The position numbers and the translations under genes are program-made. The notes below the pieces were generated by a model. That model was not told where the DNA came from and searched no databases. It was given only the letters and a program-made list of their open reading frames with translations. Below, piece after piece: positions 21,234-33,075 of a stretch of DNA of 64,000 nt. This DNA is from Petunia secreta (Eukaryota > Streptophyta > Magnoliopsida > Solanales > Solanaceae): contig JARKIP010000021.1 of NCBI GenBank assembly GCA_029990175.1, positions 23,069,501 to 23,133,500 of the forward strand, in the 5' to 3' direction. Each line of letters starts with the position of its first letter. Positions within the stretch are counted from its first letter, which is position 1.

Positions 21234-22930
21234 ATCGTAGCAATACTTATGCTACAGTTTTCTATATTTTATGTTGGTAACTTGTGCTCTTTATTCCTCC
21301 ATAAACTTATCTATTACGATAATTTGTGAGGAATTTTATAAGATTATCAAGCTTCTTATGACTTATAATAAGTTTTTATGCTTTTAATGATGATGATCTA
21401 TTTTACTAATTTTATTTGTTGTGTCCATCGCTACTGAAAATTCTCTTCCCGGTTAACAAATTAAAAAAGGGTTAAGTGGGTCTTAACATGTTTCTTTTTT
21501 ATTTTTTAATTCCTCAATGAGTCGCATTGGAGTAGCTAATTCATGTCTGTAGTTCCTCTTTCACCAAATATCCTTTGCCTGTATCATATGTATTGGATAA
21601 AAATCGACGTCATTCAAAAAGCGACACGTGTCTGTCACGTGGTACGGGTAGAGGTTTCCCCGGACAGACATCTAACGGGCAGATGACTGGCCAGGCGGTT
21701 ACCACGAACAAGCCTAAAGCAGTAACGTAACGCTTCTCCGAATCAGTGCGATTTGAATGAACGATTACCTAATCGTACGCGATTGCTCAATGAATGATCA
21801 TGAAGGCACCGGTTACACACCCAGCGGTTACGTATCTAACGGATATGTACCCAGCGGTTACAAACCCAACAGATGCCTAGTGAACCCTATATATAGTACT
21901 CGTTCTCGAATCATTGTAACACACATTCTCTTCTCTACTTACAATATCAATAAGCATACTCTCTTTACTCTTTGCTCAAATCTTATTCATCGTTTGCATT
22001 TACTTCGTACTTTGTTCTCAAGTCTTCAAGTATAATCACTGTTAAGGAATCCTCACCGGGGTCGAGAGATCTAATACGGTTCCTTCCATCTATTTTATTC
22101 ACGCTTTAATCTTATTTATCTTCGATTATCCCGTGTTATTTCCGTATCGTCATTAATTATCATCATCGGAAGTCGTGCATATATTCGTAATCTAGTAATT
22201 AGTGCAAATTCTGTATTTAACTTGGCTAAACTCTTAATCTAAACTATTGATCGTGACTCCACAAATACAAATTTAATTGTTAATTGGCCTAAAATCAGAT
22301 CTAGGTTAAACATTATATTAAACCTTTTAAAAAATTGCTAATGAAATGACAAGTAACTTAAAGAGACACTTTCATGAGGGAGTTGACCACACGGTGCAAA
22401 TTATAGAAGTAATTTTAGAGGTAGTATTTACACATTTCTGATAACAAAATTACAACTTTTATTACTCCTAACTTTTCATTAATGTGACAGGATTTGACTT
22501 GGCATGAAATTTAAATAATAAAAAAGAAACTTTTAAAGATTATAGTCTAAAACAAATTATAGATCTTTATGCGATTATAAATAATTTTATTAAAGTAACA
22601 AGAGAAGTTTAAAGTTAAGTTTTTTCTAAGTATTATGTTTGGGACACAATGAAGAGGAAGATGTGCTATAAATTGGGGACAGAAGAACTAGTAAAGTACT
22701 CCCCCGTTCACATTTTCCCCGCCGGTATACAAAAAATAAATTTCTACTTTTACTCATAACTTTATCAAATTAAGAGAGCATTAATCATTTTCTTGGAATT
22801 ATATATACCGTTATCATTAATAACTATTTTGTAAACTTGTTAAAGTATAAAAGGCAGTCAGATGCAAAGAAGCATCCCATAATTATGCAGGGTCCAGAAA
22901 AAAGGCTGTACCAAGAGAGAAGCTTATACT
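21234..22930. other. Intergenic; possible LTR remnant at about 21600-22080
   Basis: After the dioxygenase stop come AT-rich 3' sequences. From about 21600 the DNA has LTR-promoter character: repeated CCAGCGGTTAC strings (21822 and 21850), a TATATATA string near 21890, then pyrimidine-rich sequence with CAATATCAATAAGC. No second copy is in the window to confirm it. 22080-22930 is AT-rich with no recognisable feature. Confidence 0.35.
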
Positions 22931-23331
22931 TGTTTAGGCCTAAATTTGATTATTTAGGTAAAACAATTAAATTTGTTAGAGGGTCACAAGCAATATAGTA
23001 AATACGCAGGAAAAGAAAGTAAAATTGAGAGAAAATTAATAGACAAGAAAGTAAAGAGTTTTATCCAGTCCTAATTATGGTAAAATAGAAAGACTAATAA
23101 GGTCATGAGCCTGTAAACTCAAGGCGGTGGTATATACGAAACTCTAATTATGAGACTGTAAACCCTAAGGCGGCGGGATGTATACCTTGCGTCCTATGCC
23201 TGCGCCGACAGAGCGGTCGTAGCTTGAGGAGCATGTGTGTATCCTCTACGCCCAGTGACTTGTAAGCTAAGTCTAGTCTTGCCAGCTGGACTTGTATCTC
23301 CACAATCATAGGTGGCGTATTTTTGCCCACA
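22931..23331 (-). mobile_element. 3' LTR of the Tat-like element
   Basis: About 401 bp. Compared with the 5' LTR it lacks about 77 bp in the middle, at a point where both sides share TTTAT, suggesting a microhomology deletion. It serves as the empty-site control for the insertion at 33313. Confidence 0.8.
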
Positions 23332-25009
23332 CAATCAATCCCCCCACTTGCTGAGTGTTGTTGTAAGCAGTAAGGAAGTGAAAAAGGTATGCAAAAAGGA
23401 TGTGAAAAGATACCTCACTAACACTTTGAAACTCGCAGTCTCCTTGACCAAGACCGATGCTTGGTTTCTTCGAGAATCCCATGTGTCTTCATCTAATTGG
23501 TTGAAGTCGATTCCATGCACCTTCCTCAGAACACCTTTTACTGCGCTAAATTGTTTCATACCCTCAGGTCATAAATACACTTAACCATTTCATACTTCAT
23601 CCTTATGTCATTCCGCCTACAAATATAGGCTTCATGATGGATGAAAATCACAAACTTTTCTTTAGAGAAATACACTACTTCTTTCAAAGTTTCCTTATAA
23701 AATAATAGGCTTTCTTCTCCAAAAATATTTGCCTTTGATCCTGGCTTGATATTCTCTAAACAACTCCTTCACTTAGAATGGATGGTGTATGATAAAACTG
23801 TAGGTAAAAGATCATTTGTATATTTCTTTTTCTGTTTCTTCATTCATGATTGGATGAACTTAGTCCCCCGAGTCATGAAATTTTATCGGGATTCTAAATG
23901 ACATTCTTCGAAATGTCTTCATTGTGGCATGTGCACTGATTACAGTGTGCTCATCTTCTAACACAGTGGTTATTTTGATTTTCGTTTTGTCATGTTGGGT
24001 TAGGATGCTTGGCCCTTTCAGATGTCGTGAGGCTTCTCTTTTAGGATGTTGTTGGCATTCAGGTAGCTCCTTCGATGGTGTCGGGTTGAGGCTTCAATGC
24101 CTGGCTCTGTTCCTTGGCTGGAAAGAGAATATAGCTTCATGCCATCAGCCAATTAAGGTGTCACCAAGTTCTGAATCTGCTCGTGATTCATGGCTTTCAC
24201 CTTGTTCGGCTAGTTCCGCTAGATTACTATTGCAACGCCTCTTCGACCGCTAGCTGTAGGATACCTGAGGGAAGGGTCACCCTTATGGTAGATTCCCAGC
24301 AAACCCTCTCGTCTTCGATAAGCTCCTAATTGTGCTAGAAGATCTGCAGGGCAGTGCAATCTCGTTTGATTAGTAGAGGTTGAAGCTAATCCTCAAGTGC
24401 CCTCATCGTGGCGGAAGAGGGTTTCACCTATGCTTAGACGCTTCCGGGGTCCTTTGCTGCTGACAGAATGCTTGGGCCTTGGTTATATCAGTGACTGCGT
24501 GCCGAAGATTGCTCGGGTTGACAAATCTCCTAATGCCAAGAAAAACTTTGGGTTGCCTGCTGATTAGGAGCTACAGTCCAGATGAAGGATCTCGCCCGTA
24601 TCTAATTTAGAGGAACTTGTAGTTTTCTAGCTTTTTGGTTCTTATGAATGCCTGTAATGAACAGTGTTGTATTCAAAAGAATTCAATTGTATATATTGTG
24701 AGACTACAGGCTGTTGATATTAATGAAATGGTTGTCCATCAATATTTGTATGCGTACTTGTGTAGTTAGTTGTAGTGTAGTCAAGCAACATGTTATGGGT
24801 GTCTTTCTGGGCTAGTGTCTTTTAAAGATTGGTGTGCGCACTGTTGGACGTTTCATTGCATCAGTAATGACGGCTTTAGATTACGCCTGCAATGAGACGT
24901 TTTTAGCCCATTGTATGTAACAAGGCATTTTTGCGTTCAAGTTTGAACGTCTTTGCTTGTTTACTCAAATATTTTATGACTTTTTGGCACTATGCGAGCG
25001 GGTGTCCCT
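23332..25009 (-). mobile_element. 3' internal part of the Tat-like element, no readable domain
   Basis: This stretch lies between the polypurine tract next to the 3' LTR and the CACTA insertion. I could not identify integrase or other motifs in it in any frame. Short open frames (for example 23335-23559 on the minus strand) have no recognised family. It is assigned to the element only because of its position between the LTRs. Confidence 0.5.
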
Positions 25010-25938
25010 CACTACAAGAAATCTTACTTTTAACGACCATTATTTAACGAAGGGGCATAAATTCGATCGTTATAAGTATACTCACAACATCAAGCTTTTT
25101 TTCCGGTCATTGAAGTCAATTTATTGTTCAACAATAAGGAAAGGATATTATTTGGTCTTCAAAATGCATAATATCCGGTTGTTAAAATAACTCTTAAAAA
25201 AAAGGCGCCTGCATTTGCCCACTTCTTTTTTCATTCAACCCACCATCCCCAACTCCATCCCCCACGAAAATGAAACCAAACCCCTTGAAGTAGGCCCTAA
25301 CCCCTCGACTATCCGCTCTAAGTATACTATGGAGTTCCGATTATTATTCCTCGGAACTTCTTGGGTACAGAGGTACATACTTGATACTCTTTTATGGTTC
25401 TTTCTTCTCTACTGAATTTTCTTATGGATTTTTATAGTCGAAGCCCTGAAATGCTATTTTTTCTTAGTCTTCGCTAGTAAATTACTCTTAGCGTTAATAG
25501 AATTTCATCCTCCTTATTGTCAAGGTAAGCTTTTTACAAGTCGATACCAAATTGATTTCTCGAACCCTAGTTGTGAATCGGTAAACATCAATTGCTTATG
25601 ATTGATTTAAATTTTGAATGGAGAAAATTTTATGGTTTTGTAAGGTAAATCGGGAAGAAGGTGAAGAGAAGAGCATTTTGTAGAGATGGTACCATCACTG
25701 TGCTAGGGATTTTGACGATATGAAGATTTTGATTTAGCATCAGAAGGGTGAACACTTCAAACACCTGTTTGATTTGCTTCGCTTTCCATAAACTAGCACA
25801 ATCCTTTTTTGTTTCATGTGTTGGTAATTTTGGCGCTAGTTTTTGTTCTTCATATTTTTTTATTTTATTTCTAAGTTATTGCTTATTCAATATTTTTTCC
25901 GATTAGTGTGTGCTTGCATTGAACAGGGTTGAAATGAG

Positions 25939-26093
25939 ATGGTGAGAGGAAAGCCAAGCCGCTTTTTCCAAGCACCGAAATGGGTTGCCAGAGAATGCCT
26001 TTGAGCTTTCACTTCTATGTGATGCTGAGGTTAGCTTCATTATTTTTTCTCCAAAAGGAAAGCTCTATGAATTTGTAGCTCAATGCAGCAACT
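25939..26093 (+). pseudogene. Captured MADS-box (MIKC, SOC1/TM3-like start) gene fragment inside the CACTA element
   Basis: The start MVRGK is encoded at 25939-25953. A different frame from 25955 then reads FSKHRNGLPENAFELS, LLCDAEVSFIIFSPKGKLYEF, unmistakably the second half of a MADS DNA-binding domain. About 18-20 residues between the two parts, including most of the DNA-contact helix start, are missing and the frame is shifted. Two Lys that normally follow NGLL are changed to Pro-Glu. The fragment is therefore a dead copy of a first exon, probably with its 5' leader (about 25700-25938). MVRGK suggests a SOC1/TM3 relative, but many MIKC proteins are possible. Confidence 0.85.
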
Positions 26094-28549
26094 TTTGTGC
26101 TGACATGTATATTTTAAATTTTTGCTTTCCATTTCTTGCAATCTTAATTCCAATTATTAGATTTTTGTGTTGACACGTGTGAGAACCATCTTGATTGAGT
26201 TCAATTAACGCAAATTTAGTTTTGAGGCTGAAGATAGCCAGATGTGTGATTTTTCTGCAGATTGCAGCAAATCTTATCATATCTGGAAAGTCACACTGAA
26301 GTAATGAAGTAGATGATCTAAGTTCTCTCAGCTAGATATGGATATAGATACAAGTCCGTTTAGTTAGTACCTAGTGCATTAACAAGTGTAAAACTTAATT
26401 AAATAACGAGTTCCTAATTCATGATGAGGTCCTTTATATACATAATATCTTACCGTAAGTACTTTGGAAGATCTTGATACTGTCCATTTTTCAACTTAAT
26501 CCTTGTTAAAAGGTTCTTCCCGTATGACATTGTATTATCAAGGTTAAGGTATATTCATCTACTCATATAATTTTTTTGCATGTCATACTATAAACAAAAA
26601 GGAAATATTGTTATCTAAAAAGACCAAAATGTTCTCGAGTTAAATCTAAAAATAAAAGATAACAAATCTAGAACAATATCCTTTCTTTAGTAACTCAGTT
26701 TAGATTTGTTTCAGTAAGTGAATCTGCAATCATGCTCCTCAGCTTATATTTGGTCTAAATTTTTAATCTTTCTCTATTATAGTTAAAATATACTATCGCC
26801 AAAGTTATTGGGCACATGAACTCGACAGAATGACCACTCATCAACTGAAAAAGTTAATAAACTTAAGAGTGATTAACTAACAAAATTAAAATGGAAGCCA
26901 AGTCTGCCCTTGATTTGTGTATGCTGATAAAGAGTTATCTTGTGAATTGTAAAGTTAAGAAAGGGAGTCACTTGTGAAGTTAGTGTGTGGGATTCATGCT
27001 CCATGTCTTGCTTAGTAAAGCTATATTGTTGAGTTGTTGCCATTATAACACACATTGAGAATCTGGTCATGTATACCGCAGCTAAGAAAACTTTTTTCGT
27101 AAGTATAGATTCCATGTGTGGTTCTACTAATATCAAATCTTGAAGAATCTTTAGCCTTAGTTTACAGTATTATGAGACATGTAGTAACATGTCCACAAGT
27201 TAACTGCGCAAATCGGCAAATGTGGAGCAGAATTGATGAAAAGCTCAGTGGTAGCCTTCCTTTTTGCAGCACTTTTGATTAAATTTTTTAGGATTCATTT
27301 GCTTTTCATCTCCTTTTTGTCATAATGTTGTTTCTTACGGTTGTAAGACTAATCTTTTTTTTTTCCTTAAAAAAATTTAGCTTATTTGCTGAGAAATTTT
27401 GTGGGGGCAAAACTCAAAGTAGGTGGATAATTTAGTAGTAATTATTTTGTATGACATCCAGTCACTCATAAATACATCTTGGTTGGAAATTAATTGGTGT
27501 ATTTAAGTGCTTTTTTTTTTAAATGTTAGTTAATGTGATTGAATTATATGTATGATTTCTTTAGACCTAATCTGATACCTGCTAGTAGAAAGATAATTAG
27601 TTAATGGTGGATTTAATCTGAAGCTCATTAACTGTGGCAGATACATCATAGGGGATTGTATTTGAGTTATCTTTAGATTTCAAATATTCAACTAACTGAA
27701 AAATGAACTTGTATCGTGGTTTTCAAAGGGAGAAGTTGCAGATCTTACCTTTGTAAAGGAGTATTTCAGCATGTTACTTATATATGCAAAAGAGCGGAAC
27801 TTGGTATCTCCAGTAAAGTAAATGGTGGTAATGTTGCTTTGCTCAATGTGTCTGTACTTGGTCTGCACAAAAATTGCATCCTCAAATGGCACTATTTGCT
27901 CTTACAAAATCGATACAAACTATGTTTTTCTTCTTCGTCCACTTTCCTCCCCCTCCCCCATGATCAATGTTTTCTTTATGAATATTCACAGTTAACTTTG
28001 ATTTGTGCTCCAATTTGAAAATGTGATTCATTGACTCCAATTTTCTATTTATGGCAGATTTTGGACTGCTCCATTCTTAGTAACTGGTATTATGGAGGAA
28101 CTAACATCAGTGGTAACTCGTTCTTATTTTGTTTATCATTTTCTCTTACATTGTGACTGGTGTAAAAAAGATAGTAAGGAATTGATTTTGGGCTTTGTCT
28201 ACAGAGAAGAACTTTTGCAAGTAGTTGGTGAGCTACTTTAATTTAGTTATAGTACTCTTCACATGATGGCTAATTTGGTTCCTTTCTATTTCATCTTATC
28301 CTATCTCTAGTTACTCTTATATACACCTATCTATAGTCTAAAATCCAAATATACAAATTGTTTCACCATGTTAATGAATTTGCATCTGTACTCCTATCAA
28401 AAGAGCAATATCAAAAGAGCAATATGATTCATGGTTTAACTCTTTCACTTGATCATATCTAGCTAAGTTGAGCTATAATTAGTGGCTAATTGTACATGCA
28501 GATCTGTATATGCTTGTCAAAATGTTGAAGTCCTTTATTTATGTACTTT

Positions 28550-28745
28550 CTTTAAATCTTTTTTACAGATCAGATTCTTGACGTCTGAAGTACTTATCCC
28601 TGAAGAAGGTGCAGAGCCAACTGAAAATGCTAGAAGAACAAGTCCAACCATAAGAGAGATGTACTGTTTTGCTAGCTTTAGCTTTAAGATGTTCTCATCG
28701 GTACATGGCACAGTTCTATCTCTTTTGTCGGCATTTACATAAAGA
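28550..28745 (+). other. Exon-like open segment in the CACTA interior
   Basis: After a pyrimidine tract and TTTACAG at about 28563-28569, an open frame reads SEVLIPEEGAEPTENARRTS and continues to 28742. I do not recognise it. It could be another captured exon, possibly of a different gene. Confidence 0.3.
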
Positions 28746-29969
28746 ATGTTATACAATGGATTGGCCTGTCTTTGATAAATTGATCTTTTAGTTCTTTGTG
28801 ATTGAACATGAAAATTTATATGATTATTGATTTCTTTATGTTTTGGATGTATTTATAATTCAATATTTTGATTGGAATTCCGGCTTATTGTGGAAGATTG
28901 TGACCATTAGTGCAAAATCTGGTTGTTAATCCACTTTTAACGGCTGGATTTGTTGTCATAGTTCTGAATTTTTATCTACGGGATTGACAGTTAACGAAGG
29001 GAAATTTGGTCGTTGAAAAGAGCTACAACGACGGGATTTGTTGTTGCCGCTAAAGGGTTTTCAACAACCGGACTGAAATCCGGTCGTAAAAATTTTAACG
29101 TGAAAGCCTACAACGACCGGCGATGATCGGATTTTTTCCAATCGTTACTGACTAATAGCGACGAGATCAGGACTTTTAACGGCCAAATTTCCCCTCGCTA
29201 AAGACCTATTTTCTTGTAGTGCCTGCTGATATGTAGATGCAATTTGTTGAATTGACGATTTCAACTTACGAATAATGCTTGGTGGCTGAACTAGAAGTGA
29301 TACATCTTTAAGTGAGCAGTGTACTATGCTTTTGTTATGAAAAGTGAGTGCATTACTGCAACTTAAGTTATGCCAGGGCTATGAATATTTGGATCATAGA
29401 TAGATTTGATTGTAAAACTGACTAGATAGGATAGTAGTTCAATTGATAAAGGAGGCGCGGAGCCAAATAAGAACTTAACAAAAGATGGGGCTAAATGCCC
29501 GTAAAAGTAATGATAAAAACAAAGAACAAGAAATAAGAAGATACATGTCTCTAGTATGTGGGTCCAGTTGACCTTTCAAGAGTAGTACTTCTTAAGCTAA
29601 ATGATAGTTGTACCTTTCTTGTCTTCGGGTATTCTTCAAGCTTGATGAAGAGTTAGTCTTCTGAAGGCCCGGAAGTGTATTCCGAGGTTCCTTCATTGGC
29701 TTATGCCGGATCCCGGCGTGTAACTTGTGTGCTACTGACCACTCGGTTATATAGTTCTTCGTTAATCAAGCAGTAGCGAACTGCCTGTCTTAGCAGCTGT
29801 CTGCTTTCTGACTTGTCTTCAGGGAGTATTCTTTTGCCCAATTACTCCAGCAGTGCAGCACGCCAACTCGAAATTGATCCTGTATTTGGAACTTCAAGGT
29901 TAATCAGGTCCCCAGGGGTTAGCTCAACCTCTATCATTTGACCGCCCGAGCTGGCATTACATATCATCA

Positions 29970-30900
29970 GCTGCTCCATCGTTTTCTAGGACTTACCTCT
30001 CGATAAACAAACTTCCATTTTTGAAAATTCTCACGAGAGCCTTTATCTTTGCTTTCCGGTCTGGTGTACACATATCTTCCGCGGTAAAGATTTGGTTTAC
30101 TCGATCGACCACTGATCAGGAGCCTCAATGGAGGCCAACCTACCTGGACCCCGTTGGCTAAGTTAAGAGCTTAAATTATGACTTCATATTCTGTTTCGGC
30201 GCTTGAGCATTTTGCAGCATTGCGAAAGATCTTCCTGGTAGCTGTTTTGATACATAAATAAAGTCTGACCTCCTATTCTTTGAGATCCACGCCCGTGTGG
30301 ATTACCTAGTTCCTAGGTCTAATCATTTTCGTACTGTTTATTGACTCATCTGCCTTTGATGCTAATTCTTCAACAAAATCTGTGGTGAAACCCTCTAGGG
30401 CTTATGTTCTGATGGCCGTTCATGGCAGACAAATGCTATCATACTTTCCCAGTTCCTCGATCCATTCCGTTAGCCTCTTCGAAAGTCTGGGTTTAGACAG
30501 AATGGTCCGCAATGCTACTGAAGAAACTACACTGACCGTATGATTAAGAAAGTACGGACTCAATCCTTATGTTGCCTTGGCTACTGCCGCCAAAAACTGA
30601 ACTGGTAGTTGGAGATGTCCGTCTGTGCCCAAGAGTCCTTTGTTGGCATATGGCACATGGAGCTACCTTTCCTCTTCTTTTCATGCAAGGAATGCCTTCC
30701 ACACTATTTCCGACGTGACATATAACAACAATTTCTCCCTCTGAACTGGTTCAGTTATCATTAGAAGCTGCAAGAGATGTATCTTTTTTTGAATTATTAT
30801 TAGAAAGCAACGTATCGTCCACCAGGGCTCTTCTTGTTTTATCAATACATCAGAGAGTTGGTACCACAATTCCGTTGCCTTAGGAATTAAGTGGATAATC
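29970..30900 (-). pseudogene. Tat-like pol remnant (RT end and RNase H)
   Basis: In broken minus-strand frames, a segment at about 30250-30100 reads CSSAETEYEVII-ALNLANGVQVG, matching the shape of the additional (archaeal-type) RNase H found in Tat elements. The upstream stretch to 30900 has RT/RNase H-linker character but is interrupted by many stops. No catalytic site is complete. Confidence 0.5.
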
Positions 30901-31461
30901 TGCGATACCCGTTCTCTTAACTTCCCTACAACTGTTTTGCCCTTCGCTCATTGAACTCATCCCATAATGACTCCCCGTTTATCATATCCACCTCGTCTTT
31001 TGGCCTCGCGTTAAGATTCCTTCCATGTGCAGTACATATTCTGAGCAAGGACCGCTCACTCAGTAAGTTGTTGATCCCTTGTGGTGCCGGGTATCTGAAG
31101 ACTTGATAAAGTGTTGAGGGTAGTCCCCTTATGCTGTGTATCCACGGACATCCTAGAAAGGTGTTATGCTCGTCACACCCAAAATATTGACCAACAGAGC
31201 TAGTTCCCCGATAGGTTTCTCACATATACTGTTGAAGTTAGTTATCCTACAGGGGCTTGGAATCATCTGCCAATGCTGGCTTATCTTTTGTAGTATCTCC
31301 TATCGAATGATGTTGACATCACTCCCTAGGTCAATCAAGGCTCGCTCAAGTTGTAAATCGAGAACCTTGATTGGGGCTATGAGAGCGTCCTGATGCTCCC
31401 CTTCCTCTGCTACTAAGGTGAACACAATTGGACTAGCGAGTAGCTCTGGTGCTTCAGTCCT

Positions 31462-33015
31462 TTAAGTTTTGATCGATCTGGAAGTCACGAAGATCGCGTT
31501 GATGCTTCCGTTATCCTTAGGGTCGGGCGCCCTTGATCGCCTTTCTCTTTCATCCATCAAGTCCTTGACATGTCCTTCCTTCAACAAGTGCTCAATTTCT
31601 AGCATCAGGGCCTTGTAGTCAACTGTGGCATGGTCGTTGCTCCGATGAAAATCACAGTAAGGTATTGAGCTCCTTCTAGTTACGCCCATGATAGTGGGTG
31701 GCCAACGTACCATAGAGCCTAGCTTCCCAAAATTCTGGGCAACCAGCTCTACATCATTCACTCTTAGCCCAAAGTCTTTGAAGCTGTGAGATTTTCTCAT
31801 GGAGTCCACTGCCTCTAAAACTGCTTTTCTTTACGGTCTCTGCTTGACTCTGAATCCTTCCTTTTGTTCTCCTTCCGCCACCTTCCCCCCTCTGGGAGTG
31901 GACATCCTGCTTGCTTACTCCGAGTGCCTTCACTGAGGTCCTGAGACTTCTCAGGTTCAAAGAGGAGTTTCTTTGTGTACCTCTGAAGTAGGGCACTCCA
32001 TGTGGTCACTGGGTGTTGAGTGAGACTCCACTGTAACTCCTGTGTGGCCAACGAACCCCTAGAGTTCGGACTTTTAACAAAGTCTACCAAAATGATGTTA
32101 ATGGGAACTGGAGGGAGCTCCAGGCGTTCCCTCTGGAATCACTCTAGGTAATCTTTTAATAGCTCATCGTTGCGCTGACAGATCTCGAATATGTCTTCCA
32201 TACGCTTCTCCCGCTTACAGGCTCCGGAATGCGCCTTCTTGAACAGATCCTGCATCTGGGTGAATGACTCAATTGAACCCATTGGTAGCTGAGTGTACCA
32301 AGCGAGGACACCTTTAGTTAAGGTCGAACCGATCCTCTTCACCAGAGCAGATTGAGTTTCTTCTTCACTAATCTCAGTACTTTTGACGGCTGTATAATAA
32401 GTTGCATGCTCATCCGGATTAGTGGTTTCGTCGTATTTTAGGTTATCTGACAAGCGAAAGTACTTTGGTACGTGGAATGGTGCATCACTTGTTCCGTATG
32501 CATGCTTATAAAACTTTTACTCATCTATGGTGGTAACTTGCGGTGGAGCACTAGGCACGTTACCTATCCGATTATGGATGGCCTTCATCTCCTTCAGGAT
32601 GTCCTGAATGACAGGTGTTCCTTTGAGATCTTGATTGTTGACTGTTGTGGAACTACCAGGGGTAGCATCCATATTGAGCCTCTGATTGGGCACGGATGCT
32701 GGTGCTGTCCTCGTGGGGATGGCCTCTGAGACGATCCAGCAAATATTGCTCCTAACTTCTGGGCCATGGCTTCGGCCATGTTGACCGAGTTTTGCTCCTC
32801 CCGTGCTTCTTGGTTTATGAAGAGACCAATGAGGAATTCCTTAAGCCCAAAGTTATTTCCGCGTGACAGGTCATCTTCCCATCACCGGCTACAAGGATTG
32901 GATCCTTGGTAGGATCCTTCACTTGTCTGCTAAGATCGCCGGGATCCTTTACGGAATCGTCTGCTGCATCGACACTGTTCTTGGGAACATTGTCGATGTC
33001 GTTGTCGACTGACAT
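31462..33015 (-). pseudogene. Tat-like gag, frameshifted
   Basis: Minus-strand pieces 33015-32815 (start MSVDND), 32779-32594, 32453-32139, 32090-31815 and 31809-31462 together follow the order of a Tat-type gag. The capsid core is clearest at 32453-32139 (YDETTNPDEHATYY, LTKGVLAWYTQLP, SIESFTQMQDLF). A CDFHRSNDHATVDY zinc-knuckle-like motif followed by LMLEIEHLLKEGHVKD lies in the last piece. Several frame changes and stops separate the pieces, so no gag protein is made. Confidence 0.75.
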
Positions 33016-33075
33016 GACTGCACCTTTTCCTTCGTAAATCCTAAAATTTCCTGGGCCCCATGGTGGGTGCCAAAC

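Larger units (their letters stand above)
25010..29221. mobile_element. Non-autonomous CACTA transposon, 4212 bp, with CCT target duplication
   Basis: The left end is CACTACAAGAAA at 25010 and the right end is its inverse, TTTCTTGTAGTG, ending at 29221. The 3-bp target duplication CCT lies at 25007-25009 and 29222-29224. Subterminal regions (about 25025-25170 and 28920-29200) are rich in short AACGACC/GGTCGTT-type repeats in both orientations, as in other CACTA elements. No transposase was found. The interior carries a MADS-box gene fragment (25939-26093) and other exon-like pieces. It is inserted in the internal region of the Tat-like element and must be younger than it. Confidence 0.9.

Noticed and set aside
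22690..22760. CTCCCCCGTTCACATTTTCC as a Stowaway end
   Set aside because: No inverted partner or TA pair was found downstream.
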